64,000 nucleotides of DNA from Acidimicrobiia bacterium. Lineage in GTDB: Bacteria > Actinomycetota > Acidimicrobiia > Acidimicrobiales > Aldehydirespiratoraceae. Location: assembly GCA_022828135.1 (NCBI GenBank), contig JAJEJB010000056.1, positions 122,747 to 186,746 of the forward strand, in the 5' to 3' direction. A program made the position numbers and the translations under genes. The notes under the pieces are model-generated. The model was not told the origin of the DNA. It ran no database searches and saw only the letters and a list, made by a program, of their open reading frames with translations. Within the stretch, counting starts at the first letter, position 1. Each line of letters starts with the position of its first letter. Positions 9,047 through 20,134 of this stretch are shown piece by piece.

Positions 9047-9444
9047 TTGTCCTCGACGCCTCTGTGATGGCGAACTTTCTCGCAGGGGACGGGCGCGCCG
9101 GTCGTCTCGCCCGGGTCGCCGTCAGCCGCGCTGAGGAGGTCTCGATACCGGATTTGGCCGATGTCGAGACAGCGGCAGTGCTCCGGAAACGCTGGATCGC
9201 GAAGGAACTCACGGACGAGCGCTTCGCCAGGGCTCTGGCAATTCTGCCGGATCTGCCGTTTCAGCGCTATCCGGCTTCGAGGATGCTTCAACGGGCGTAC
9301 GAGCTGCGCGCCACGGTAACCGTCTACGACGCCGTGTACGTGGCATTGGCGGAGGCGCTCGACTGCCCCCTGCTCACCGCCGACACCCGTCTAGCCAGAG
9401 CCCCCAGCCCGCGCTGCCAAGTCCAAGTCCTGCGTTCCGGCTGA
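9043..9444 (+). CDS. PIN-domain RNase toxin VapC, probably starting at CTG
   Basis: A PIN-domain endoribonuclease of 133 residues if started at CTG 9043, which overlaps the antitoxin stop as CTGA. The acidic metal-binding set is then complete: D5 (IVLDAS), E42 (VETAAVL), D96 (VYDAVYVALA) and D114 (TADTRL). The first ATG (9064) or GTG (9061) would remove D5 and the first beta strand, so a start upstream is needed; ATT 9046 is the only other close option. It is expected to cleave tRNA, rRNA or mRNA when free of antitoxin. Translational coupling through the overlap would keep toxin synthesis below antitoxin synthesis. Confidence 0.82.
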   Translation: MIVLDASVMANFLAGDGRAGRLARVAVSRAEEVSIPDLADVETAAVLRKRWIAKELTDERFARALAILPDLPFQRYPASRMLQRAYELRATVTVYDAVYVALAEALDCPLLTADTRLARAPSPRCQVQVLRSG

Positions 9445-9476
9445 ACTCCTAGTTGAAGCGTCAGACTCCGGACGCG

Positions 9477-9506
9477 CAGGAGCCCGGGCGTGGGCCCGGG
9501 CTCCTG
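9477..9506. terminator. Bidirectional hairpin terminator between vapC and groEL
   Basis: A perfect stem of 13 bp (CAGGAGCCCGGGC / GCCCGGGCTCCTG) with a GTGG loop lies between two convergent genes. It has no long T run, which is common for high-GC actinobacterial terminators. Confidence 0.75.
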
Positions 9507-9530
9507 TGAATGTTCGCGGGGGGCGAACGG

Positions 9531-11482
<1,952 letters not shown>

Positions 11483-11531
11483 GTGTCCTCCCGGACTCGG
11501 GTTTCTGGTGTTCTTGGACTGAACACGGGCG

Positions 11532-11558
11532 TTGGCACTCTCCCGTGACGAGTGCCAA
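11532..11558 (-). promoter_or_regulatory. CIRCE operator (HrcA site) of groESL
   Basis: TTGGCACTC-N9-GAGTGCCAA, an exact inverted repeat with the canonical 9-nt spacer and only a G/C variation from the consensus TTAGCACTC-N9-GAGTGCTAA. It lies between tsaD and groES, upstream of groES. This predicts HrcA repression released by heat; hrcA is not in the window. Confidence 0.93.
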
Positions 11559-11604
11559 CGATACGGCCCGCCAACGGGTGCCACAACGCGCGGGAGCCGG
11601 GCTT

Positions 11605-12639
11605 TCAGTCCTCCGGAAGGCCCAGCGAAGGGTCTGCCCCGACAGTGAGCGGAGAGGGTCCGTCGGCCTGCAGTCGCCACCAGCCCGCCGCCGCCACCAT
11701 GGCGGCGTTGTCGGTGCACATGGCCCGGCTCGGCAGGTATGCGGCCAGCCCGTCGGCCGTGCAGGCGTCGAGCGTCATCTCACGCAGCCGGCTGTTGGCC
11801 GCCACGCCTCCGGCCAGGCACAGGCCCCGGGCATTGTGGGCGGCCGCGGCCCGGCGGGCCTTGGCCAGCAGCACATCCACCACGGCCTCCTGGAACGACG
11901 CGGCCACATCTTCGATCGGGGCGTCGGGATGACGCCTCAGGTGGTTGATGACCGCGGTCTTCAATCCGCTGAAGGAGAAGTTCCAGCCGTCGTGCAGCAT
12001 CGCCCGGGGAAAGGCGATGGCGTCGCGATCCCCCTGCCCGCTGAGCCGGTCGATCACCGGGCCGCCCGGATAGCCGAGGCCCATGTAGCGGGCCACCTTG
12101 TCGAAGGCCTCCCCCGCGGCGTCATCGAGAGTTGCCCCGAGCACCCGGTAGCGCAGACGGTCCTCCATCAGCACCAGCATGGTGTGGCCGCCGGACACGA
12201 GTATCACGACTACGGGCAGCTCCAAGCTCGGCTCGTCCAGGAAGGCGGCGTGGAGATGGGCCTCCAGATGATTGACGGCCACGAAGGGCACGTCCCACAC
12301 CAGCGCCAGCGCCTTGGCCGCCGACACGCCGACGAGCAGCGCCCCCACCAGTCCCGGACCGGCCGTGGCCGCCACCGCCGCTATGTCGGAGTCCTCCAGC
12401 GCCGACTCCACCAGCGCCTGCGACATCACCGGCACGAGCCGCTCGACGTGGGCCCGTCCGGCGATCTCGGGGACGACGCCGCCGTAGCGGGCGTGCAAGT
12501 CCACCTGGCTGGACACCACCGAGGAGAGAACCTGCTGCCCGCCGGCCACCACCGCCGCGGCTGTCTCGTCGCAGGAGGTCTCGATGCCCAGGATCGCATC
12601 GCCTCGATGCCTCGCTCCGTTGCCCGCTCCGTTCTGCAT
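11605..12639 (-). CDS. tsaD: tRNA N6-adenosine threonylcarbamoyltransferase TsaD
   Basis: Transfers the threonylcarbamoyl group to A37 of ANN-decoding tRNAs, forming t6A with TsaB and TsaE. The 344-residue ASKHA-fold protein shows [12 protein letters not shown] at the start, the metal-binding [10 protein letters not shown], the nucleotide loop LVSGGHTML and GGPVIDRLS. The N-terminal ~15 residues before GIETSCDE are not conserved, so the start may be a little internal. It follows tsaB by 7 nt. The rimI acetyltransferase gene often found between tsaB and tsaD is absent here. Confidence 0.95.
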   Translation of the reverse strand: MQNGAGNGARHRGDAILGIETSCDETAAAVVAGGQQVLSSVVSSQVDLHARYGGVVPEIAGRAHVERLVPVMSQALVESALEDSDIAAVAATAGPGLVGALLVGVSAAKALALVWDVPFVAVNHLEAHLHAAFLDEPSLELPVVVILVSGGHTMLVLMEDRLRYRVLGATLDDAAGEAFDKVARYMGLGYPGGPVIDRLSGQGDRDAIAFPRAMLHDGWNFSFSGLKTAVINHLRRHPDAPIEDVAASFQEAVVDVLLAKARRAAAAHNARGLCLAGGVAANSRLREMTLDACTADGLAAYLPSRAMCTDNAAMVAAAGWWRLQADGPSPLTVGADPSLGLPED

Positions 12640-12646
12640 CGTCCTC

Positions 12647-13336
12647 CTATCGGGTCGGCCTCGGGACCTGCGCGTCGGGGCGGCGCAGGTAGAGGGGCTG
12701 GATCTCGTCAGGTCGCACGAACTCCTCCCGCATGGCCAGAGCGTGCGCCAGCAGCACCAGCGACTCGGCCGAGGGGTGGGCGAAGCCCGGGTCGGCCAAC
12801 TCGACGCCGCGCAGGCCCTCGAGCATGGAGGCGTAGAGCACCGCCCCGTCCCCGACTACAAGCGTCTCGTCGTCGCTGGCCAGGATCTGAGACACGACGT
12901 GGTCGGGGGCAGCGACCTTGGGGTCGCTCAGTCGCTGGACCCCTCCGGGAAGGCAGCCGTACCGGGCGTGGAATACCTCGCCGCGGCGGGCGTCGATCAT
13001 CACCGTGATGGTGCGGCCCGCATGGCGCAACGGGTACGCGACCAGGTCGAGGCTGCTGACCGCGACCGCGGGCACCCTCAGGGCGTGTGCCATGGTTATG
13101 GCGGTGGTCACCCCCACCCGTAGACCCGTGTAGAGGCCCGGGCCGACATCGACCGCGACCGCGCCCAGGTCTCGCAGCGAGACGCCGGCGTGAGCGCAGG
13201 CCGCCTCTATCTGGGGAGCGAGCAACTCGGCATGGCGGCGCTCGCGGGTGGCCTGAACCGAGGCGCGCACGCCCTCATGGCCTCCGATGGCGCAGCCGAC
13301 ACGGCCGGTGGCCGACTCGATCCCGAGTATCAGCAC
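12647..13336 (-). CDS. tsaB: t6A biosynthesis protein TsaB
   Basis: 229 residues from GTG 13336, giving an N-terminus [10 protein letters not shown] typical of TsaB. A longer frame to 13390 would lie inside tsaE. It shows the degenerate ASKHA fold: [15 protein letters not shown] near residue 65 and SSLDLVAYP. TsaB is a proteolytically inactive TsaD paralogue that scaffolds the TsaBDE complex. It overlaps the tsaE stop by 7 nt, so the two are coupled. Confidence 0.92.
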   Translation of the reverse strand: MLILGIESATGRVGCAIGGHEGVRASVQATRERRHAELLAPQIEAACAHAGVSLRDLGAVAVDVGPGLYTGLRVGVTTAITMAHALRVPAVAVSSLDLVAYPLRHAGRTITVMIDARRGEVFHARYGCLPGGVQRLSDPKVAAPDHVVSQILASDDETLVVGDGAVLYASMLEGLRGVELADPGFAHPSAESLVLLAHALAMREEFVRPDEIQPLYLRRPDAQVPRPTR

Positions 13337-13812
13337 GGCGAGGCCCAGGGTTCGAGGGCGGCGCTCAACCGATCGGTGCGGCGCTGCCATGACTCGCCGT
13401 GGCCGCGCAGTTCGAAGCTGCGGTCGTTGTCGCCCGCGCCGAAGCGGATCGTGACCGACAGGTGCTCGGCGCCGAGTGCCGACGAGATGGTGTCACCCCA
13501 TTCCACGAGGGTCACTCCGTCGTCGAGGAGTTCGGGGAGGGCGAGGTCGTTGACCTCCTCCGGGCAGTCGAAGCGATATACGTCCAGATGGTTGACCACC
13601 AGGCGGCCCTCGTACCGGTTGGCCAGTGTGAAGGTGGGGCTGGTGACGGGGGCGGTCACGCCGAGGGTGGCCGCGAAACCCTGCACGAAGGCGGTCTTGC
13701 CCGCGCCGAGGTCCCCGACGAGCACCACCACGTCTCCGGTGTCCACCACCGCCGCGACAGCCCCGCCGAGGGCTCTCGTCTCGTCGACGGCGGCCGTGCT
13801 ACACGCGATCAT
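13330..13812 (-). CDS. tsaE: t6A biosynthesis ATPase TsaE
   Basis: 160 residues with Walker [11 protein letters not shown] near residue 35, [11 protein letters not shown] and HLDVYRF, the three hallmarks of TsaE (YjeE). It is the ATPase that resets the TsaBD complex after each t6A cycle. First of the tsaE-tsaB-tsaD block; the P1 peptidase gene ends 33 nt upstream. Confidence 0.93.
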   Translation of the reverse strand: MIACSTAAVDETRALGGAVAAVVDTGDVVVLVGDLGAGKTAFVQGFAATLGVTAPVTSPTFTLANRYEGRLVVNHLDVYRFDCPEEVNDLALPELLDDGVTLVEWGDTISSALGAEHLSVTIRFGAGDNDRSFELRGHGESWQRRTDRLSAALEPWASPC

Positions 13813-13845
13813 CCGGGCCTTGAGTGGCCGAGCGGCGCGCTGATC

Positions 13846-14727
13846 TCACCCTTCAATCGTACCGACGGCGCTACCTACAGCCTTGGCCACTGCGGCCACT
13901 GCAAGGAGCCGCACGTCGTCAGCGTCGGCGGTTGCTTCCCCCGTGGCTGCGACCACTACCGCATCGCCGTCGGAGCGGGAGTGGGCCGGCACCAGGGTCC
14001 GGGCCAGCCCGTCGTGGCCTCCCTGGGACACCCAGAAGCAGTCGAGCTTGGTCAGAGCGGCGTTGGTGACCACCGCGCACAGGGTTGTATTGGCGAACGG
14101 TTGGGCCCGGCCCTCCCACCGTTCGAATGTGCCGGCCTCGACCTGCTCCAGTATTCGCTGCGATTCCGGCGGTGGGCTGCCGGCTGCGTTGAGGGCCACG
14201 ACCGCGCTGACGACCAGTTCGTCGCGGCGGGCGGAGGCGATCCCGAGCCCGCCGGGCTCGGCGCTCTCGGCGCCGAGCCACTTGGAGACTGTGGCCCCGG
14301 TGCCGGCTCCGACCGCGCCGGTCTCCGATGCGGCGGCCCGGTTCGTGGCCGCGTGCCGACCGGCGGCTGCGTCGGGGCGTACGGCCGCATCCCCCACGCC
14401 CAGGTCGTACAGGGCCATGGCCACCACGATGGGCACCGGACCGTGGGGGGTGTCGAACCCCCGGCCTTCGGCCTCCAGGACCTCCATCACACCGTCGGCC
14501 GCGGCCAGCCCGAAGGCCGAACCGCCGGTGAGCACCACCGCGTCGACGTGCTCGACGAGCCGTTCGGGTGCCAGCAGTGCGAAGTCGCGGGTGGCGGGAG
14601 CGCCGCCGCGGACCTCACCGGAGGCGGTCGTGCCGGTCGGGAGAACGATCACGGTGCATCCGGTGCGGGCCGCCGGATCGGTCCAATGACCGATCTCCAC
14701 ACCGGGGATCTGCAGGTCGACCGGCAT
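13846..14727 (-). CDS. P1 family peptidase (S58, DmpA/aminopeptidase-like)
   Basis: A 293-residue protein of the P1/DmpA family of self-processing N-terminal nucleophile hydrolases. It has PGVEIGHWTDP at the start, VVLTGGSAFGLAAADGVM near residue 65, and FANTTLCAVVTNAALTK near residue 215. The Thr of this last motif is the expected nucleophile after autocleavage (family knowledge). Substrates of this family are small peptides or beta-peptides; the physiological role is uncertain. It lies between alr and tsaE on the same strand with short gaps, probably in the same transcript. Confidence 0.85.
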   Translation of the reverse strand: MPVDLQIPGVEIGHWTDPAARTGCTVIVLPTGTTASGEVRGGAPATRDFALLAPERLVEHVDAVVLTGGSAFGLAAADGVMEVLEAEGRGFDTPHGPVPIVVAMALYDLGVGDAAVRPDAAAGRHAATNRAAASETGAVGAGTGATVSKWLGAESAEPGGLGIASARRDELVVSAVVALNAAGSPPPESQRILEQVEAGTFERWEGRAQPFANTTLCAVVTNAALTKLDCFWVSQGGHDGLARTLVPAHSRSDGDAVVVAATGEATADADDVRLLAVAAVAKAVGSAVGTIEG

Positions 14728-14772
14728 GTGCGAACCTACACGCTCTCTAGCGCACCTGCACCAAGTGCGAAC

Positions 14773-15918
14773 CTATACGACGGCCCTGGGCACCCGGGAG
14801 GAGATCGAGGTCAGGACCTCGTAGGCGATGGTGCCGAGGCGCAGGGCCACCTCGGTCGCGGTGACTTCCTCGCGGCCCTGCCGGCCGATGAGAACGACCT
14901 CGTCACCGACCGTGGCCTCGCCCGCGATGGCCGGATCGAGGTCGACCATCAACTGGTCCATCGTCACCGCGCCCACGATCGGGCACCGGCGGCCGCGTAC
15001 CAGCACTTCAACCCCGGCCGAGCCGCTGTCACGGCGCACGCCGTCGGCGTATCCGAGGGCGACGGTGGCGACCCGTGTGGGCTGGTCGGCCCGCCAATGC
15101 CGTCCGTAGGACACGGTCTCACCTGCAGCCACGGTCCGCACCGCGGTCACCCGCGACACCAGTTCGAGCGCGGGCTCAAGTTCGATGGCGCCCTCGAGCT
15201 CCGGCGAGGGAGGGACACCGTAGATGGCGATGCCGGTCCGGACCATGTCGCGGCGGGCGTCGGGATGGGCCAGCAGCCCCGCCGAGTTGGCGGCGTGCAC
15301 GATGCCGGTGGGCAGGCCGTCTCGCCGCAACGCGGCCAGGGCCCCATCGAAACGGGCCACCTGCTCTGCCGTGAACGGATCGTTGGGGACGTCCGCGATC
15401 GCGAGATGCGTCCACACGCCTTCGAGGCGGAGCCGCTCTCCGGCCGCTCGCAGTGCTCCGGATACCGCTTCGAGTTCGGTGGGCAGCGCGCCCATCCGGT
15501 GCATGCCGGTGTCCACCTTGAGATGGACGGCGCGGGTCGGTCCCGGTGCAGTGGCCAGCGCCTCGATCCCCGCGGCCGACGCCACTGTGAACCGGACCCG
15601 TCCCGGGCAGCTGACGCGCGCACCGGCCGCGAGCCCGGGGGCGACCTCGGACAGCACCAGAACGGGTGCGTCGCTGCCGGCCATCTCGGCGGCTTCGGCC
15701 ACCTCCAGCGCCTCGGGGATCGTGGCCACACCCAGCCACGACGCACCCCCCGCCAGGGCAGCTCGGGCCGCGGCAACGGCGCCGTGCCCGTAGCCATCGG
15801 CCTTGACGACCGCGCACAGGCCGGCGCGGCCGGCTCGCTCAGCCAGGCGCCGGACGTTCGCCTCGATGGCGGCGCTCCGAACCCTCACCAGGCGCGCCGT
15901 AAGGCCGGAGGCGCTCAT
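14773..15918 (-). CDS. alr: Alanine racemase
   Basis: Interconverts L- and D-alanine for peptidoglycan. 381 residues from ATG 15918; longer in-frame starts exist up to 16011 but would overlap the nnr stop at 15932. The PLP lysine is K39 in VVKADGYGHG. HLKVDTGMHRMG, NSAGLLAHP, SYGRHWRADQPT and ALGYADGVRR (catalytic Tyr) follow in the standard order. It sits 13 nt behind nnr in the acpS-nnr-alr run, an arrangement common in actinobacteria. Confidence 0.94.
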   Translation of the reverse strand: MSASGLTARLVRVRSAAIEANVRRLAERAGRAGLCAVVKADGYGHGAVAAARAALAGGASWLGVATIPEALEVAEAAEMAGSDAPVLVLSEVAPGLAAGARVSCPGRVRFTVASAAGIEALATAPGPTRAVHLKVDTGMHRMGALPTELEAVSGALRAAGERLRLEGVWTHLAIADVPNDPFTAEQVARFDGALAALRRDGLPTGIVHAANSAGLLAHPDARRDMVRTGIAIYGVPPSPELEGAIELEPALELVSRVTAVRTVAAGETVSYGRHWRADQPTRVATVALGYADGVRRDSGSAGVEVLVRGRRCPIVGAVTMDQLMVDLDPAIAGEATVGDEVVLIGRQGREEVTATEVALRLGTIAYEVLTSISSRVPRAVV

Positions 15919-15931
15919 ACTGCCGCCACGC

Positions 15932-17389
15932 TCACGACCGGCCGCCAACGAACCAACCGTCGCACCGAATTGGCAGCACAACGCACGCATACCGTGCAAA
16001 AACACTGCCAATTGAATTCATGTGACAACGCCGACCCGCCCATGGCGTGACGGTCCTCAGGGCGTCGAGGAGGTCACTGGCCAGGAGGCGGGCGCCGCTG
16101 ATCGCGGATGCGGCCCGTCCGTGAAGGTGGGCGGCTTCGGCCACCCGGTCGACCAGACGCTCGGGCCCGAACGCGGCCAGGCGACCCGCGATCATGCCGG
16201 TGAGGACGTCGCCGGTGCCCGCGGTGGCCAGCCTCGCGTCGCCGCTGGACACGATCCTGATCCGTCCCGTCGGGTCGGCCACCACGGTGGGACCGCCCTT
16301 GAGCAGCACCACAGTTCCCAGCTGAGCGGCGGCGGCCCGGGCCGCCGCGATGCGGTCCGGACCGGGTCGCATCTCCACCAGCGCTTCGAGCTCGGCGTCG
16401 TGGGGCGTCAGAACGGTTAGAACCGAGTTGCGGCTGCGCTGGTCCATGACCGGGGCAACCGCGGGATCGTGCAGCAGGCGCAGGCCGTCGGCGTCGATCA
16501 CCGTCGGCAGGTCCAGCGCGAGTGCGTCCGCGAGGCGGGTCGCGGCCTGCTGATCGGTGCCCAGCCCCGGTCCGGCCGCGCACACCCGGAAGCGGGCGGC
16601 GTCAACGGCCAGGGGCGGCTCGGATCGCACTACCTCGATGGGCGAGACCACCCCCGCCGCGGCGGGCGCGCTGAGATGGACCATGCGGGCTCCGCTGCGC
16701 AGCGTCGCGGAGCAGGCCAGCGACGCGGCGCCACCCATGCCGGGCGAGCCGGCCACGACCAGCGCGGCGGCATGCCACTTGTGGGTTGCACCCGTGCCGG
16801 CGGGCAGCGCCTCGACATCGTCGTCAGTGAACAGCGCGCAGGCGTCGCCATCGTCGTCGCCGACGGCAAGGCCGATGTCGGCGACGGTCGTGGTGCCGCA
16901 GGCGGCCGATCCCTCGCCGAACAGCAGGCCCGGCTTGAGAGCCGCGAAGGTGACCGTCCGCTGGGCCGGCCACACCGGCCCGCCCAGCACCGCGCCGGTG
17001 AGCCCGTCGAGCCCGCTGGGTATGTCGACGGCCAGCACCGGCGCGTCGGGCCGGCCACGCTCGGGCGGCGCATATGGACGGGAGAGTCCCGTTCCGAAGG
17101 CCGCGTCGATGTACAGGTCCGCCGGCGGAAGGGCCTCGGGAGCATCGATGGCGGAGAACACCCGGACCCGCATGCCTCGCCGCCGGAGCCGGCGGGCCGC
17201 GGCCCGCCCGTCGGCGCCGTTGTTGCCGGGCCCGGCCAGCACCACCACCCGGCGCCCGTACCGCCCGCCCATCATCTCGACCGCGGCCCGAGCCACCGCC
17301 GCTCCGGCCCGCTCGATCAGCACATCGACTGGTTCGGGAGCAGCCGCGTCGATCTCAGCCATCCGACCCGGCGTGACGACCGGGATCAT
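15932..17389 (-). CDS. nnr: Bifunctional NAD(P)H-hydrate epimerase / ADP-dependent dehydratase
   Basis: Repairs hydrated NAD(P)H. 485 residues from ATG 17389, which overlaps the acpS stop as ATGA. The N-terminal YjeF_N epimerase domain has GPGNNGADGRAAARRL and VDIPSGLDGLTG. The C-terminal dehydratase domain (ribokinase-like) has GSPGMGGAASL, VIDADGLRLL, LTPHDAELE and the ATAGTGDVLTGMIAG active-site loop. The last ~35 residues (after LRTVTP) look unconserved. A longer open frame continuing through acpS into the IS element is spurious. Confidence 0.93.
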   Translation of the reverse strand: MIPVVTPGRMAEIDAAAPEPVDVLIERAGAAVARAAVEMMGGRYGRRVVVLAGPGNNGADGRAAARRLRRRGMRVRVFSAIDAPEALPPADLYIDAAFGTGLSRPYAPPERGRPDAPVLAVDIPSGLDGLTGAVLGGPVWPAQRTVTFAALKPGLLFGEGSAACGTTTVADIGLAVGDDDGDACALFTDDDVEALPAGTGATHKWHAAALVVAGSPGMGGAASLACSATLRSGARMVHLSAPAAAGVVSPIEVVRSEPPLAVDAARFRVCAAGPGLGTDQQAATRLADALALDLPTVIDADGLRLLHDPAVAPVMDQRSRNSVLTVLTPHDAELEALVEMRPGPDRIAAARAAAAQLGTVVLLKGGPTVVADPTGRIRIVSSGDARLATAGTGDVLTGMIAGRLAAFGPERLVDRVAEAAHLHGRAASAISGARLLASDLLDALRTVTPWAGRRCHMNSIGSVFARYACVVLPIRCDGWFVGGRS

Positions 17390-17799
17390 CGAGCCAGCGC
17401 GACGACGGTCGCCTGGGCGAGATGGTCGGCATGCGACAGGGAGACGAGCCAACGGCTGACGCCGTGCCCGGCCGCAGTGGACCGGGCCGCACCGTGGAGC
17501 ACGAGCTCCGGACGGCCGTCGTCGTCGCGGACCACCTCGATCTCGGCCATGCGCATCCCGCCCAACCCGTATCCGAGAGCCTTGAGAGCGGCCTCCTTGG
17601 CCGCGAACCGCGCCGCCAGCCGGGCCGCCGGATCGATGGCCCGTTGGGCGTAGGTTCGCTCGCCTGCGGTGAACAGCCGGTCGGCCACCGACGGCCGCCG
17701 CCGCAGCACGGTGCGGAAGCGGTCGACGTCGACCAGATCGGTGCCGATCCCTACCACCCCGGCTTCGGACGAGCCCCTGACGCCCTCGGTCACCCCCAC
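17386..17799 (-). CDS. acpS: Holo-[acyl-carrier-protein] synthase
   Basis: Transfers 4'-phosphopantetheine from CoA to apo-ACP. 137 residues with GIGTDLVDVDRFR (Mg-binding Asp) near residue 18 and ARFAAKEAALKALG (catalytic Glu/Lys) near residue 63, ending in the SLSHADHLAQATVVA motif. It is slightly longer than typical AcpS (~120) because of the first ~13 residues; GTG or ATG starts nearer GIGTDL are possible. First gene of the acpS-nnr-alr run, now bordered on its 5' side by an IS630-type element only ~10 nt away, which may have displaced its native promoter. Confidence 0.92.
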   Translation of the reverse strand: MGVTEGVRGSSEAGVVGIGTDLVDVDRFRTVLRRRPSVADRLFTAGERTYAQRAIDPAARLAARFAAKEAALKALGYGLGGMRMAEIEVVRDDDGRPELVLHGAARSTAAGHGVSRWLVSLSHADHLAQATVVALAR

Positions 17800-17810
17800 A
17801 ACGATACCTA

Positions 17811-18972
17811 GTGTCCTGATTGGCGAGTTCGTGGGGTTGTTTGTGGTATGGTGGGTGCGGCTGCGGGCGGTGATTGGAGGCGGTGGTGGCCAGGGGCCGT
17901 CGTGCTGTGGAGGTCGTGCTCACAGATGTGGAGCGCGAGACGTTGGAGCGCTGGGCGCGGCGGCGCAAGTCGTCGCAGGCTCTGGCTCTGCGGTGCCGGA
18001 TCGTTCTGGGCGCCGCCGCGGGGGAGACGAACAAGTCGATCGCGGCGGAGCTGGGGTGCGTGGAGGCGACGGTGTCGAAGTGGCGGCGCCGGTTCGCCGA
18101 GCGCCGATTGGACGGGCTGGCCGACGAGCCGCGGCCGGAGCCGCCGCGCACGATCGGCGACGAGGTGGTCGAGGAGGTGATCGTGCGCACCCTCGAGGGG
18201 GCGCCTTGGGGGCGCGACGCACTGGTCGACGCGGTCGATGGCCGCCGCGGCGGGGGTCTCGGCGTGGTCGGTGCATCGCATATGGCGCGCCTTCGGGCTC
18301 AAGCCGCACCTCACAGAGGAGTTCAAGGTGTCGCCGGACCCGCAGTTCATAGAGAAGGTCAGAGACGTCGTCGGGCTGTACCTGAACCCGCCTGAGGCCG
18401 CGGTGGTGCTCTGCGTGGACGAGAAGACCGGCATCCAGGCGCTGGACCGCGCCGCGCCGGTGCTTCCTCTGATGCCCGGCACGCCCCAGCGGCGCGCCCA
18501 CGACTACCGCCGGCACGGCGCCACCGACCTGTTCGCCGCGCTCGACACGGCCTCGGGCAAGGTCATCGCATCGATGACCGCACCGCACCGGGCCGAGGAG
18601 TTCCGCAAGTTCCTGGACCTCATCGACAAAGAGGTCCCCGACGGTCTCGACGTGCGCATCGTGCTGGACAACGTCTCCACCCACAAAACCGCCATGATCC
18701 AGCGCTGGCGGCTTCGCCACCCCCGCTTCAAGTTCCACTTCACCCCCACCTACAGCTCCTGGATGAACCTCGTCGAGCGCTGGTTCTCAGAGCTCACCAC
18801 CAAACGGCTGCGCCGCGGGACCCACACCTCGGTGCGCGACCTCAAGGCATCCATCAACGCCTGGACCGACAACTGGAACCAGGACCCCCGCCCCTTCGTG
18901 TGGCACAAGAGCGCCGACGAGATATTCGAGACCATGGCCACATACCTACAACGAATTCCCCAAACAGGACAC
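17811..18972 (+). mobile_element. IS630-family element, copy 1 (disrupted)
   Basis: Bounded by inverted ends GTGTCCTGATTGG and CCAAACAGGACAC (one mismatch in 13) and flanked by TA at 17809-17810 and 18973-18974, the TA duplication typical of IS630/Tc1-type transposition. Length 1162 bp. It lies directly against copy 2, sharing the TA at 18973-18974. Its transposase gene is frameshifted. Confidence 0.9.
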
Positions 18973-18975
18973 TAG
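17886..18975 (+). pseudogene. IS630-type transposase, frameshifted
   Basis: DDE transposase with an N-terminal helix-turn-helix and a C-terminal DDE domain (VLCVDEKTGIQ, VLDNVSTHKT, TYSSWMNLVERWFSELT). The GTG start at 17886 follows GGAGG with 5-nt spacing. Relative to copy 2 there is one extra G in the run 18208-18212: after LEGAPWG the frame must shift to read the expected ATHWSTRSMAA and join the rest. The shift makes it non-functional unless the G run supports programmed frameshifting. The stop TAG at 18973-18975 uses the shared TA plus the first G of copy 2. Confidence 0.88.
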
Positions 18976-20134
18976 TGTCCTGAGTCATTAGTTCGGGTTG
19001 TTGTTGTGGTATGGTGGGTGCGGCTGCGGGCGGTGATTGGAGGCAGTCGTGGCCAGGGGCCGTCGTGCTGTGGAGGTCGTGCTCACAGATGTGGAGCGTG
19101 AGACGCTCGAGCGGTGGGCGAGGCGGCGCGGGTCGTCGCAGGCGCTTGCTTTGCGGTGCCGGATCGTTCTGGGCGCCGCCGGGGGGCAGACGAACAAGTC
19201 GGTCGCGGCGGCGCTGGGCTGTTCGGCGGCGACGGTGTCGAGGTGGCGGCGGCGGTTCGCGGTGCGCCGCCTGGACGGCCTCAGCGACGAGCCCCGGCCG
19301 GGCGCGCCGCGCACTGTGGGCGACGACAAGGTCGAGGAGGTGATCGTGCGCACCCTCGAGGAGGCCCCGGCGGGCGCGACGCGCTGGTCGACGCGGTCGA
19401 TGGCGGCGCGGGTCGGGGTGTCGCAGTCGACGGTGTCGCGGATCTGGCGGGCCTTCGGGCTCAAGCCGCACCTGGTGGAGGACTTCAAGGTGTCGCCTGA
19501 CCCGCAGTTCATAGAGAAGGTCAGAGACATCGTGGGTCTGTATCTGAACCCGCCGGAGGCCGCGGTGGTGCTCTGCGCCGACGAGAAGACCCAGATCCAG
19601 GCGCTGGACCGCTCCGCGCCGGTCCTTCCGCTGCTGCCGGGCGCGCCCCAGCGGCGCACCCACGACTACCGCCGTCACGGCACCACCGACCTGTTCGCCG
19701 CGCTCGACGCCGCCACGGGCAAAGTCATCGCCCAGATGACCGCCCGGCACCGAAGCGAGGAGTTCCGAAAGTTCCTCAACCGGATCGACAAGCAAGTCCC
19801 AGAGCACCTCGCCGTGCACGTCATATTGGACAACTCCTCGATCCACAAGAGCGCGACGATCCAACGGTGGCTCCTGCGCCACCGGCGTTTCGAGTTCCAC
19901 TTCACCCCCACCTACTCGAGCTGGATGAACCTCGTCGAGCGCTGGTTCTCAGAGCTCACCACCAAACAGATCCGCCGCGGCACCCACACCTCGGTCAAAG
20001 AACTAACCGAGTCCATCCAATCCTGGATCGACCACTGGAACCACCACCCCCGCCCCTTCGTGTGGCACAAGACCGCCGACCAGATCTTCGAGACCATGGC
20101 CACATACCTACAACGAATCCCTGACTCAGGACAC
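18975..20134 (+). mobile_element. IS630-family element, copy 2 (intact)
   Basis: 1160 bp with perfect 13-bp inverted ends GTGTCCTGAGTCA / TGACTCAGGACAC and TA at both sides (18973-18974, 20135-20136). It is clearly related to copy 1 but diverged at many positions, so these are two related elements and not a recent duplication. Removing both restores CCTAGG at the original target. Confidence 0.9.

Noticed and set aside
13399..16050. 883-codon plus-strand frame opposite tsaE, the P1 peptidase and alr
   Set aside because: Shadow of real minus-strand genes with full sets of family motifs; the frame has no recognisable domain.
18208..18212. Programmed frameshifting in IS630 copy 1
   Set aside because: Copy 2 encodes the transposase in a single frame without such a G run, so a mutation (or read error) is simpler. 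Not excluded.
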